This document shows, one piece after another, positions 21,175 through 29,419 of a stretch of 64,000 bases of DNA; the stretch's first letter is position 1, and every line of letters begins with the position of its first letter. Under the pieces are notes generated by a model. That model saw nothing but the letters and a program-made list of their open reading frames with translations, searched no databases and was not told where the DNA came from. The stretch is taken from contig JACJWK010000018.1 in assembly GCA_020637195.1 (NCBI GenBank), positions 6,697 through 70,696 of the forward strand. The letters are read 5' to 3'. The translations under genes were made by a program, and so were the position numbers. Source of the DNA: Microthrixaceae bacterium (GTDB taxonomy: Bacteria > Actinomycetota > Acidimicrobiia > Acidimicrobiales > DATDAH01).

Positions 21175-21873
21175 TCAGAACGAGGTGGCCCCGGGCGGGG
21201 GCCCGGAGGGCGGCGGTCCCGCGGGCGGGGGCGGCGTCGGAGGGGCGCCGGCCGCGGCGGGCACGGGCGGCGGGCCCTGCCCGAGCAGCGGGGTGTCGCC
21301 GGAGGCGGCGCTGACCGTCAGCGCGGCGATGTAGTCCTGCGCCGGCAGCTTGAGGATGACGCAGTCGGTCACCGCCCGCACGCCGATGTCGGACAGCAGC
21401 CGGTGGGTGATGGCGTGGTCCCCGAACCCCTCGCCCTCGGCGAGCCGGCGGCCGGTCGCGGTGGCCAGGGGACCCGTGGGGCCGCCGGTGCCGCCGAACA
21501 GCTCGGCCTCGCCCTTCTTCAGCACGTAGTAGTGCGACGCCGGGTCGCCGTACTGGACGATCCACGTGTCGGCCGAGACCTTCTGCTCCTCCATGTAGGA
21601 GGCGAGGTCCTGGGCCAGGTTGAGGTCGAGGCCGGCGAAGCTCTTCTGCACGAAGCCCCCGACCTCGCCCCAGAGCATCTCGGTGGGGTCGAGCGGCTCG
21701 TCCGGCGGCCACTTCTTGTCGATGGGCCGGCCCGCCACGAGGGTGAGGAGCCACAGCACCAGCAGCACGAGCGCCGTGAGAACGACGAGCGTGAGCAGCA
21801 TGCGCAGGGGCGTGGGGCCGACGCCCAGCAGGGGGAGGTCCACCCCGACCACCACGGCAGCGACTGCGTTCAT
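21175..21873 (-). CDS. Membrane-anchored cyclic nucleotide-binding-domain-like protein
   Basis: 232-aa protein. One strong N-terminal helix (LRMLLTLVVLTALVLLVLWLL, ~20-42) anchors a cytoplasmic region. A cNMP-binding-like beta-roll spans ~85-190 (VSADTWIVQYGDPASHYYVLKKGEAELFGG, then GEGFGDHAITH). The phosphate-binding cassette is degenerate: FGD replaces the usual FGE and the Arg context differs, so ligand binding is uncertain. The tail is Pro/Gly-rich. ATG 21873 with GGGGAG is preferred over a longer frame from 21918. It is divergent from the multiheme cytochrome, suggesting a shared role. No effector domain is attached. Confidence 0.75.
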   Translation of the reverse strand: MNAVAAVVVGVDLPLLGVGPTPLRMLLTLVVLTALVLLVLWLLTLVAGRPIDKKWPPDEPLDPTEMLWGEVGGFVQKSFAGLDLNLAQDLASYMEEQKVSADTWIVQYGDPASHYYVLKKGEAELFGGTGGPTGPLATATGRRLAEGEGFGDHAITHRLLSDIGVRAVTDCVILKLPAQDYIAALTVSAASGDTPLLGQGPPPVPAAAGAPPTPPPPAGPPPSGPPPGATSF

Positions 21874-22018
21874 CGGGCGCTCCCCTCTCGGGCCCTCGAC
21901 GGTTGCGGCGCCCGCCACGATGGGCGCCGCGTCGATCGCGGGCCGTGCGTGCGGGCTAGGGTCTCAACCTACCAGGGCGGTCGGACTCACTTCGCCGTGT
22001 GCTCTCTCGGGGGGATCG

Positions 22019-24643
22019 TTGGCCAACAAGTTCCAGATCAAGTCGCGGACCTGGAACCTCATCGCCGCCATCGGCAGTGCGGTCCTGATCGTCGCGGGCT
22101 TCGGGGGCCTGTTCCTGCTGCAGGGGATGGACGCCTCGGCCACCCTCACGCTCTGGTTCGTGATCGGCCTCGGCCTGGTCACGTTCTTGTTCTTCGCTGG
22201 CCCGGGCATCGTCTACTCGGCCCGCAAGCGCATCAAGGCGCTGAAGAAGTCGCTGCCGGGCGGGACCATGGCCTGGATCCGCTCGCACCTGTACCTGCCG
22301 ATCCTGGCGCTGGTGGCGGCGTTCGTGCACGCCACCGTCGTGCCGTTCCAGGACGCGCTCTCCTCGGGCAAGGTGCTGCTCGTCGTCGGCATCCTCGTCG
22401 CCATCGCGGGCGTGGCCCGCCACCACCTCATCGGGGTCCAGAAGCAGGCCCTCAACGTCGACGTCTCGATCTCGAAGATCGTCGACGGCCAGCCCCGGCG
22501 GTTCCGCCAGCTCGCCGCCGACCTCGTCGAGGGCCGCCGGCCCGCCGCCGACATCGAGGCCGACGTCGCCCAGCTCGGCCCCGAGCAACAGGAGGTGTGG
22601 CGCGAGGTCCGCACGCTCTCGGACGAGGTCAACAAGAACTTCCCGCGCACGGGCGGCCAGAGCCGGTCGGTGCGCACCTACAAGTTCCTGCGGGCGGTCC
22701 ACGCGCCGCTCACCATCGTGTTGTTCGTCCTGCTCGGCTACCACATGTGGGACGTCCTCGGTGCCCAGGACGCCGTCCTCGGGGACGAGGCCAGCTCGTA
22801 CGCCTCGGCCGACACGTGCGCCGACTGCCACAGCGACATCGCCGACGACTGGAGCCTGTCGGCCATGGCCCACGCGCAGACCTCGGCGCTGATGGAGGCG
22901 CAGCTGCCGGTCACGCTCGCCGAGAACCGCCGGCTCGCCGAGGAGCTGGGGCCCGACCAGCAGGCGCTGTACGACGCCGCGGCCAAGAGCTGCATCAACT
23001 GCCACGCGCCGGTGGGCTCGCAGTTCACCGACGACATCAACGCGCTCCTCCCCCTGGACGAGCCGAGCGGCGACGCCCCGCCCGCCGTGGACAGCTCCAA
23101 CCCCGCGCTCGTGGCCGACGGCGTGGCCTGCATCACCTGCCACAGCCAGTCGGCGGCGCCGGCCGAGCGGGCGGGCTTCGGTCCCCTCGCCATCGAGCAC
23201 GGGGGCAGCGCCTACTACGGCGAGTTCTTCGGCCCGCTGTTCGACGACCCCAACCCGCTGCCCGTGCGGGTCCACGACCTCGACGGGGACCAGCCGCTGT
23301 GGACCGACGAGATCACGAGCTCCGAGCTGTGCGGGGCGTGCCACAACGTGGCGGTCGACATCGACGGCGACGGCCTGAGCCCCGTCGAGGGCGCCGAGCA
23401 GGGGCTGCAGGGCGCCGAGGCCACCTCGGACGAGGACGGCGACTTCATCCTCGACCAGAACGAGGTGGACGACTCGGACGAGGACGGCCGCCTCGACGAC
23501 CTCGTGCTCCAGACCACCTACGACGAGTGGCAGGACTACGTCGTGGGCTTCGAGGAGCGCTTCGCCGACAACCCCGACCAGACCCTCGACGCGCCGCTCG
23601 GGTGCACGAGCTGCCACATGCCCACCGAGGGCGACGGCACCGAGCCCGTGGTGGACGTGGCCCCGGGCCTGCTGCCCAACCCCGAGCGCGACTACCGCTC
23701 GCACACCTTCATCGGCGTCGACTACGACCTGAACGTCGACGCCTACGGCGCCCAGGAGAACTTCGACCGCATGCTCGAGGAGCGCCAGGCCCTGCTCCAG
23801 TCCGCGGTGACCCTCGACGTCGAGAACGTCGGCGGCGACGCGGTCGCGGGCAACGAGTTCGAGGCCGACGTCACCGTCACCAACAACCTGCTCGGCCACA
23901 ACTTCCCCACCGGGTTCGCCTTCGCCCGCCAGTTCTGGCTCGAGGTGACGGCCACCACCGCGGACGGCGAGGAGGTCTGCCTGGTCGACTTCGGGATCCC
24001 GGGCGCCGAGAGCGCCTGCGGCTCGGGCCAGATCGACAGCCAGACGCAGGACCTCCCGCAGTGCGACCCGATCGCGGTGGCCGACGCCCTCGGGCTCGAC
24101 CCCGCCGAGTTCAGCGACTCGGTGGTCGCCCTCGAGGGCACCCAGGAGGACTGCGACCCCTGGCTGGCCAACTTCCAGAAGATCCTCACCGACGGCGACC
24201 CCGACGAGGACGGCGTGTTCGAGGAGGTCCCCTACCAGTCGTTCCTCGGCGGCATCGTGCGCGACCGCCACCGCATCGCCGACGACCTCCAGATGCGGGC
24301 CGTCAACGCCACCCGCCTCAACGCCGACCTCGAGGACCAGAGCCAGCTGGTGATCCCCTACGTCTTCGACACCAGCCAGATCGCCGACGGCACCGAGGTC
24401 ACCGTCACCGCCGAGCTGCACTTCCGGCACCTGCCCCCGTACTTCATCCGGGCCCTCGCCGAGGCGCAGGACGACGCCGGCGACATGCCGGAGTCGGCCC
24501 GCATCGACGACCCCGACGAGCTGGTGGGCAACCTCGTCGTGACCGACGTCGTGACGGCCGAGTCCGGGGCGGGCCCGGTGCTCGCCTGCGAGGGCCCGCA
24601 GAACAGCGCGACGGCCAGCATCCTCGACTGCCTCGACGATTGA
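22019..24643 (+). CDS. Membrane-anchored multiheme cytochrome c family protein (five CxxCH)
   Basis: 874-aa protein. About five N-terminal hydrophobic helices (roughly 12-36, 42-62, 88-108, 118-138, 232-250) precede a large extracytoplasmic region. Five CxxCH heme-attachment sites are seen: CADCH (~267), CINCH (~325), CITCH (~371), CGACH (~438) and CTSCH (~529). An acidic DxDxDGD-rich, calcium-binding-like stretch lies near 440-500, and GHNFPTGFAFARQFWLEV, a motif common at the end of cytochrome c554-like multiheme proteins, lies near 620. The likely start is TTG 22019 after a GGGGGGA tract. It overlaps the TPR gene by 4 nt. Probable role: electron transfer between quinones and an external partner; the substrate is unknown. 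Confidence 0.85.
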   Translation: MANKFQIKSRTWNLIAAIGSAVLIVAGFGGLFLLQGMDASATLTLWFVIGLGLVTFLFFAGPGIVYSARKRIKALKKSLPGGTMAWIRSHLYLPILALVAAFVHATVVPFQDALSSGKVLLVVGILVAIAGVARHHLIGVQKQALNVDVSISKIVDGQPRRFRQLAADLVEGRRPAADIEADVAQLGPEQQEVWREVRTLSDEVNKNFPRTGGQSRSVRTYKFLRAVHAPLTIVLFVLLGYHMWDVLGAQDAVLGDEASSYASADTCADCHSDIADDWSLSAMAHAQTSALMEAQLPVTLAENRRLAEELGPDQQALYDAAAKSCINCHAPVGSQFTDDINALLPLDEPSGDAPPAVDSSNPALVADGVACITCHSQSAAPAERAGFGPLAIEHGGSAYYGEFFGPLFDDPNPLPVRVHDLDGDQPLWTDEITSSELCGACHNVAVDIDGDGLSPVEGAEQGLQGAEATSDEDGDFILDQNEVDDSDEDGRLDDLVLQTTYDEWQDYVVGFEERFADNPDQTLDAPLGCTSCHMPTEGDGTEPVVDVAPGLLPNPERDYRSHTFIGVDYDLNVDAYGAQENFDRMLEERQALLQSAVTLDVENVGGDAVAGNEFEADVTVTNNLLGHNFPTGFAFARQFWLEVTATTADGEEVCLVDFGIPGAESACGSGQIDSQTQDLPQCDPIAVADALGLDPAEFSDSVVALEGTQEDCDPWLANFQKILTDGDPDEDGVFEEVPYQSFLGGIVRDRHRIADDLQMRAVNATRLNADLEDQSQLVIPYVFDTSQIADGTEVTVTAELHFRHLPPYFIRALAEAQDDAGDMPESARIDDPDELVGNLVVTDVVTAESGAGPVLACEGPQNSATASILDCLDD

Positions 24644-25356
24644 CCACCTCGGCCCCGCCGTCCGAGGCGGGCACCGACCCGACCTCCGGCGACGGCCCGG
24701 GGCGTGACGACCCCGGGCGCCCCGGCGCCGACGACCCCGAACGGCGGTGGCCCCGCGGCGCCGCCCTCGCGGTGGGGTGCCTGGTGGCGCTCGTCGTCGG
24801 GCTGCTGCTGGCCGCGGCGCGCGACGCCGACCCCTCGCCGGACGGCGCCGCCGCCGACCCGGACCTCACCTCGGACGCACCCCTCCCGGCCGACCACCCG
24901 TCCCTCGACGACAGCGACCAGTTCGAGTCCCTCACCCTCAGCCAGCTCGAGGCCGAGGTGGCCGACGAGTCGGCCCCGGTGGCGCTGCGCCTCACCCTCG
25001 CCGAGCGCTACCTGACCACCGGCGACGTCGAGGCGGCCCGCGACCAGGCCCGGATCGCGCTGCGCCAGTCGGGCACCGACGTCGAGCAGCAGCGCGCCCG
25101 GCGCGACCTCGGCTGGAGCCAGGCGCTGCTCGGTCGGCCCGAGCGGGGCGCCGAGCTGCTGGAGCAGGCGCTCGAGCTCTTGCCGGGCGAGCGCAACGCC
25201 ACCTGGTACCTCGCCAACGTGCGCCTCTCGGGCCTCGACGACCCGGCGGGCGCCGCCGAGCTGTTCCAGGAGCTGCTCGACGGCGACGAGCTCACCGACG
25301 AGCAGCGGCTGGCGGTGCAGGAGCGCCTCGACGCCGCCGAGACCCTGGCCGGCTGA
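24640..25356 (+). CDS. TPR-repeat membrane protein, likely partner or biogenesis factor of the multiheme cytochrome
   Basis: 238-aa protein starting at a TTG whose TTGA overlaps the cytochrome stop, so translation is probably coupled. A Pro/Asp-rich cytoplasmic N-terminus is followed by a single membrane helix (ALAVGCLVALVVGLLLAAA, ~40-60). Three to four tetratricopeptide-like helical hairpins follow (RLTLAERYLTTGDVEAARDQARIAL, ARRDLGWSQALLGRPERGAELLEQALEL). The arrangement recalls TPR proteins of cytochrome c maturation (CcmH/NrfG-like), which hold apocytochrome. That is inference from context; no catalytic motif is present. Confidence 0.78.
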   Translation: MTTSAPPSEAGTDPTSGDGPGRDDPGRPGADDPERRWPRGAALAVGCLVALVVGLLLAAARDADPSPDGAAADPDLTSDAPLPADHPSLDDSDQFESLTLSQLEAEVADESAPVALRLTLAERYLTTGDVEAARDQARIALRQSGTDVEQQRARRDLGWSQALLGRPERGAELLEQALELLPGERNATWYLANVRLSGLDDPAGAAELFQELLDGDELTDEQRLAVQERLDAAETLAG

Positions 25357-25468
25357 CGGCCGACCCACCCGTCCCCCGTCGAGGCTCCCGATCGCGGCGC
25401 ACGGCGGGTGACGTGGGCGCGACCGGGCGTGCACCAGGGCGGGCAGGCGCATCCCCGGGCCGGTGGGC

Positions 25469-27751
25469 TCAGGAGGATTCGGGGTCGGGCGGGCCGTGGA
25501 GGGGTTGGAAGCGCCGGAGGCGCAGGCTGTTGCTGACGACGAACACGCTCGAGAACGCCATGGCTGCGCCGGCGATGAGGGGGTTGAGCAGGCCGGCGGC
25601 CGCGAGGGGCAGGGCCGCGACGTTGTAGGCGAACGCCCAGAACAGGTTGCCCTTGATCGTGCGGAGGGTCCGGCGGGAGAGGCGGATGGCGTCCACCGCG
25701 GCACGCAGGTCGCCCCGCACGAGGGTGAGGTCGCTGGCCTCGATGGCGGCGTCGGTGCCGGTACCCATGGCCAGTCCGAGGTCGGCCTGCGCCAGGGCGG
25801 CGGCGTCGTTCACGCCGTCGCCCACCATCGCCACCACCGCCCCCCGGTCCTGCAGCCGGGCCACGGCCGCCACCTTGTCCTGGGGCAGGACCTCGGCGAC
25901 CACCTCGTCGATGCCGACCTGGGCCGCGACCGCTCGCGCCGCCCGCTGGTTGTCGCCGGTGAGCAGCACCGGCCGCAGGCCGAGGGCCGACAGCCCGGCG
26001 ATCGCCTCGGCGGACGTGGGCTTGGGCGAGTCGGCCACGACGAGCACCGCCCGGGCCTCGCCGTCCCAGGCGGCGGCGATGGCGGTCCGCCCCTGGGCCT
26101 CGGCCGCGGACCGGGCGTCGTCCAGGTCGGCGGGCAACGAGAGCGACCAGTCATCGAGCAGCGCCGGCCGTCCCACGACGACCGCGTGCCCGTCCACGAC
26201 GCCCTCGACGCCGAGCCCCTCGCGGTTGGAGAAGGACTCGACCGGGAACAGCGGGCCCACCCGGTCGCGGGCGGCGTCGGCGATGGCGCGGGCGATAGGG
26301 TGCTCGCTGGCGTCCTCCAGCGCGCCGACCAGGCGCAGGACCTCGGCCTCGCCGTCGCGACCCCGGGCGCCGGCGACGTGGACCCCGACGAGGGCCATGG
26401 CCCCGGTGGTCACGGTGCCGGTCTTGTCGAGCACGACCGTGTCGACCTCGCGCGTCGACTCGAGGATCTCGGGGCCCTTGATGAGGATGCCGAGCTGCGC
26501 GCCGCGACCCGTGCCGACCAGGAGCGCGGTGGGCGTGGCCAGCCCGAGCGCGCACGGGCAGGCGATGATCAGCACCGACACGGCGGCGGTGAAGGCCCCG
26601 GCGGCGGGCTCGCCGTGGCCGAGCCAGAAGCCGAGGGTGCCCGCGGCCAGCGCGATGACGACGGGCACGAACACCGCGGAGACCCGGTCGGCGAGGCGCT
26701 GCACGGGGGCCTTGCCCATCTGCGCCGACTCCACCAGCCGGGCCATCTGGGCCAGCTGGGTGTCGGCGCCGACCCGCGTGGCCCGCACGACGAGGCGCCC
26801 GCCTGCGTTGACCGTGGCCCCCGTGACCGCGTCACCGGGGCCGACCTCGACGGGCACCGGCTCGCCCGTCAGCAGCGAGGCGTCGATCGCCGACGTGCCC
26901 TCCTCCACCTCGCCGTCGGTGGCCACCTTCTCCCCGGGTCGCACCACGAACCGGTCGCCGACCGCGAGCTGGTCGACCGGCACCCGGACCTCGCCGCCCT
27001 CGCGCAGGACCGCGACGTCCTTGGCCCCCAGCTCGAGCAGCGCCCGGAGGGCCGCCCCGGAACGACGCTTGGCACGGGCCTCGAAGTAGCGCCCCGCCAG
27101 CAGGAACACGGTGACCGCCGAGGCCACCTCGAGGTAGATCTCGTGCTGGCCCGAGCCGCGGCTCGGGGTGAGGTCGAAGCTCATCGTCATGCCCGGGTCG
27201 CCGGCCTCGCCGAGGAACAGGGCGTAGAGCGACCACCCGAACGCGGCGATCACGCCGAGCGAGATGAGCGTGTCCATGGTGGCGGCGCCGTGGCGCAGGT
27301 TGGTCCACGCGGCCCGGTGGAACGGGGCGGCGCCCCACACGACGACCGGGGCGCTCATCGTGAGCGAGAGCCACTGCCAGTGCTCGAACTGGAGTGCCGG
27401 CACCATGGCCAGGACGACGACCGGCGCCGCGAGCAGGACCGACACGACGAGCCGCCGGCGCAGCTCGGCGAGCTCGGGGTCGTCGGCGCCGTCGGGGGCG
27501 TCGGCCTCGTCGGCCGGCGCGGTGGGGAGGGCAGCGGTGTAGCCGGTGGCCTCGACCTGGGCGATGAGGTCGTCGGCGGAGACCCCGGCGGGCGCCGTGA
27601 CCCGAGCCTTCTCGGTGGCGAAGTTGACCTCGGCGGTGACCCCTTCCATGCGGTTGAGGCGCTTCTCGACCCGTGCGGCGCACGACGCGCAGGTCATGCC
27701 ACCGATGGCGAGATCGAGCTCGCGGGCGCCGCCGTCGGCGATCGCGCTCAC
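25469..27751 (-). CDS. copA: Copper-translocating P-type ATPase
   Basis: ~760-aa P1B-type ATPase exporting Cu(I). N-terminal heavy-metal-associated domain with GMTCASC, then eight membrane helices, actuator TGEP, the membrane metal site CPC (IIACPCALG), phosphorylation motif DKTGT, the HP dipeptide (SEHPIARAI) and GDGVND. YN (FAYNVAALPLA) and MAFSSVFVVSNSLRLRRF in the last helices match the copper-exporting subgroup. Start GTG 27751 overlaps the stop of the upstream 57-aa gene in a GTGA. It is last in the copZ-small ORF-copA operon, under two CsoR-type operators. Confidence 0.95.
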   Translation of the reverse strand: MSAIADGGARELDLAIGGMTCASCAARVEKRLNRMEGVTAEVNFATEKARVTAPAGVSADDLIAQVEATGYTAALPTAPADEADAPDGADDPELAELRRRLVVSVLLAAPVVVLAMVPALQFEHWQWLSLTMSAPVVVWGAAPFHRAAWTNLRHGAATMDTLISLGVIAAFGWSLYALFLGEAGDPGMTMSFDLTPSRGSGQHEIYLEVASAVTVFLLAGRYFEARAKRRSGAALRALLELGAKDVAVLREGGEVRVPVDQLAVGDRFVVRPGEKVATDGEVEEGTSAIDASLLTGEPVPVEVGPGDAVTGATVNAGGRLVVRATRVGADTQLAQMARLVESAQMGKAPVQRLADRVSAVFVPVVIALAAGTLGFWLGHGEPAAGAFTAAVSVLIIACPCALGLATPTALLVGTGRGAQLGILIKGPEILESTREVDTVVLDKTGTVTTGAMALVGVHVAGARGRDGEAEVLRLVGALEDASEHPIARAIADAARDRVGPLFPVESFSNREGLGVEGVVDGHAVVVGRPALLDDWSLSLPADLDDARSAAEAQGRTAIAAAWDGEARAVLVVADSPKPTSAEAIAGLSALGLRPVLLTGDNQRAARAVAAQVGIDEVVAEVLPQDKVAAVARLQDRGAVVAMVGDGVNDAAALAQADLGLAMGTGTDAAIEASDLTLVRGDLRAAVDAIRLSRRTLRTIKGNLFWAFAYNVAALPLAAAGLLNPLIAGAAMAFSSVFVVSNSLRLRRFQPLHGPPDPESS

Positions 27752-27921
27752 GATCCGTGGCTCCCGTGGTCGGGCGCGGTCCCGGGCACCGACGTGGGCA
27801 CCGGGGTCGGAGCCCCGGGCGACGACGGCTCGGTGGCGGCGCCGATGCCGAAGCCGAGCGCGAAGACGACCAGCAGGAGCACCCCGAAGGCGGCGAGGCG
27901 GCGGACGGCTTCGCCGCTCAC
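27748..27921 (-). CDS. Small single-span membrane protein in the copper operon (57 aa)
   Basis: A short gene linked on both sides by 4-nt GTGA overlaps: its GTG start overlaps the copZ stop and its TGA overlaps the copA start. The product has a basic N-terminus (VSGEAVRRLAAFG), one membrane helix (VLLLVVFALGFGIGAA) and a short Pro/Thr-rich outside tail ending in DHGSHGS. The two terminal histidines could bind metal. No family recognised. The tight coupling and absence of stops strongly support a real gene; it might present or accept copper at the outer face of CopA, which is inference. Confidence 0.75.
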   Translation of the reverse strand: MSGEAVRRLAAFGVLLLVVFALGFGIGAATEPSSPGAPTPVPTSVPGTAPDHGSHGS

Positions 27922-28124
27922 GGCACCAGCTCGTAGCCCGCCTCGTCGACGGCGGCACGCATCGCGGCGTCGTCGAGCGGGGCGTCGCTGGTGACGACCA
28001 CCCGCCCGGTGCCGAGGTCGACGTCGACGCCGGTCACGCCCGGCAGGGACTCGACCTCGCTGGTGACCGCGCGCACGCAGTGCTCGCAGGTCATCCCCCG
28101 GACCTCGTAGGTGCTGCTGGCCAT
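27918..28124 (-). CDS. copZ: Heavy-metal-associated domain copper chaperone
   Basis: 68-aa HMA-domain protein, the usual size for CopZ. The metal site GMTCEHC binds Cu(I) through two cysteines and delivers it to CopA. The ferredoxin-like fold is evident from TYEVRGMTCEHCVRAVTSEVE to AMRAAVDEAGYELV. ATG 28124 has a strong GAGGAGG site. First gene of the copZ-small ORF-copA operon, divergent from csoR. The operator region is shared, so repression by CsoR is expected. Confidence 0.93.
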   Translation of the reverse strand: MASSTYEVRGMTCEHCVRAVTSEVESLPGVTGVDVDLGTGRVVVTSDAPLDDAAMRAAVDEAGYELVP

Positions 28125-28176
28125 CGTCGACCTCCTCGGTCTCGCCCGATCGCTCGACCCGCCGGTCGGGTCGGTA

Positions 28177-28191
28177 TACCCTCAGTGGGTA
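28177..28191. promoter_or_regulatory. CsoR-type operator, copy 1
   Basis: TACCC-N5-GGGTA inverted repeat (extending to ATACCC...GGGTAT) in the copZ-csoR divergent intergenic region. It matches the GC-flanked TACC/GGTA pseudo-palindromes bound by copper-sensing CsoR repressors. Binding is predicted from pattern and position. Confidence 0.7.
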
Positions 28192-28201
28192 TCCCCCATG
28201 A

Positions 28202-28216
28202 TACCCCCCAGGGGTA
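28202..28216. promoter_or_regulatory. CsoR-type operator, copy 2
   Basis: TACCCC-CCA-GGGGTA inverted repeat, 25 bp centre-to-centre from copy 1, on the csoR side. A second site at this spacing would let two CsoR tetramers cover both divergent promoters. Confidence 0.7.
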
Positions 28217-28287
28217 CTATGTCAACCGACCCACGGTCGCGACCGTCGCGTCACCCCACCGCCGCACCCGCTCGGAGGACCCATCCC

Positions 28288-28572
28288 ATGACCACCCGGG
28301 GCTACACCGCCACCAAGGACCAGCTGCGGGCCCGGCTCGCCCGGATCGAGGGTCAGGTGCGCGGCGTGTCGAAGATGGTCGACGAGGACCGCTACTGCAT
28401 CGACGTGCTCACCCAGATCAACGCCGTCCGGGCGGCGCTCGACAACGTCGCCCTGGGCCTGCTCGACGGCCACGTCCGCCACTGCCTCGTCGGCGGCCAC
28501 GGGGGGCCGGAGGCCCCCGAGGACCAGGCGGACGAGTTGATGTCCGCGGTGGGGCGCATGCTGTCGCGCTGA
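28288..28572 (+). CDS. csoR: Copper-sensing transcriptional repressor, CsoR family
   Basis: 94-aa all-helical CsoR/RcnR-family repressor. The Cu(I) ligand set is in the expected positions: C37 in RYCIDV, then H62 and C66 in GHVRHC (the Cys-His-Cys signature of true CsoR). QLRARLARIEGQVRG is the family's N-terminal DNA-binding helix. ATG 28288 has GGAGGA 7 nt upstream; longer frames lack the family sequence and cross the operators. It should repress the divergent copZ operon and itself, releasing DNA on binding copper. Ends 19 nt before a convergent SRPBCC gene. Confidence 0.93.
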   Translation: MTTRGYTATKDQLRARLARIEGQVRGVSKMVDEDRYCIDVLTQINAVRAALDNVALGLLDGHVRHCLVGGHGGPEAPEDQADELMSAVGRMLSR

Positions 28573-28591
28573 GCGCGGCGGTGGCGCACCC

Positions 28592-29419
28592 TCAGTCCCC
28601 GCCGGCGGCACCGCGCTCGGCCAGCCAGTCGCGCCAACGCGGCTCGTCACGAGCAGCCGCGGCCGCGCCTTCCGGCCCGTAGAGGTAGGTCCACACCGAC
28701 GCGCTCACCTGCTCGTCACCGCCCTCCACGGCGACGAACGCGGTGCCGTCCGCGGGCTCGTCGACCAGGAGCGCGATGCTCGACGGGCCGACGTCGACGA
28801 CGGTGCCGGCCAGCGTCGGCACGCCGTCGCCCGCGGTGCGCACCGCGTCGCCCACCTCGGGACGCGTCGGGAGGCCCAGGCCCGTGCACAGCGCGACCCA
28901 GGCCCGCGCCCGCGGGCCCGCCCACCCTGCGACCGGCAGCACCGGGGTGGCGCTGCGGCCTCGGAAGTGCTCGCAGTGCAGCCGGAGGTTCGACAGGAAC
29001 AGGCGCCAGCCCTCGACCATGCCGTCGTACTGGTCGTCCCAGGGCTCGCCGGACCCGAAGCCGGAGTTCACCAGGCGGACCACGCAGGTGCCGCCGTCAC
29101 GCGCCTCGACCAGCCACTCGAAGGCCAGGCCCCCGGCCCCCTCGCCGCCGTCGAAGACCACCCGGTGCGGCGGCTCCCACGCCGCCACGCGGCCGGGCAC
29201 CTGCATCTCGGGCCCGGGGCCGAACGAGGCCACGGCGGCGCCGCCCGGGCGCTCCTCGACGGTGTGGGGCACGTACCACGAGGAGATGCCCGGCCCGGTG
29301 GCGATGGCCCGCCACACCTCCTCGGGCGTGCCCGGCACCTCCACCTCGAGCTCGATCGCGGGCGGGACGCCGGAGGGGTCGGCGGGAACGGGGTCGGCGG
29401 GAACGGGGTCGTCAGCCAT
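28592..29419 (-). CDS. SRPBCC / AHSA1-type domain protein
   Basis: 275-aa soluble protein with an AHSA1-like START/Bet v1 fold at ~20-165 (IELEVEVPGTPEEVWRAIATGPGISSWYVPH, CVVRLVNSGFG, YDGMVEGWRLFLSNL). A second ~100-residue C-terminal part resembles another degenerate copy. This fold binds hydrophobic ligands; no enzyme activity can be assigned. The ATG at 29419 has a GGAGG site and overlaps the end of the upstream ArsR gene by 8 nt (ATGGCTGA). ArsR-SRPBCC pairs are common in actinobacteria. Confidence 0.88.
   Translation of the reverse strand: MADDPVPADPVPADPSGVPPAIELEVEVPGTPEEVWRAIATGPGISSWYVPHTVEERPGGAAVASFGPGPEMQVPGRVAAWEPPHRVVFDGGEGAGGLAFEWLVEARDGGTCVVRLVNSGFGSGEPWDDQYDGMVEGWRLFLSNLRLHCEHFRGRSATPVLPVAGWAGPRARAWVALCTGLGLPTRPEVGDAVRTAGDGVPTLAGTVVDVGPSSIALLVDEPADGTAFVAVEGGDEQVSASVWTYLYGPEGAAAAARDEPRWRDWLAERGAAGGD

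Noticed and set aside
21956..24430. An 824-codon minus-strand frame across the multiheme cytochrome
   Set aside because: Antisense to five CxxCH motifs and membrane helices; composition is Val/Gly/Glu/His-rich with no domain.
25357..25468. Terminator between the TPR and copA genes
   Set aside because: Only weak, short complementary GC runs were found in this convergent gap.
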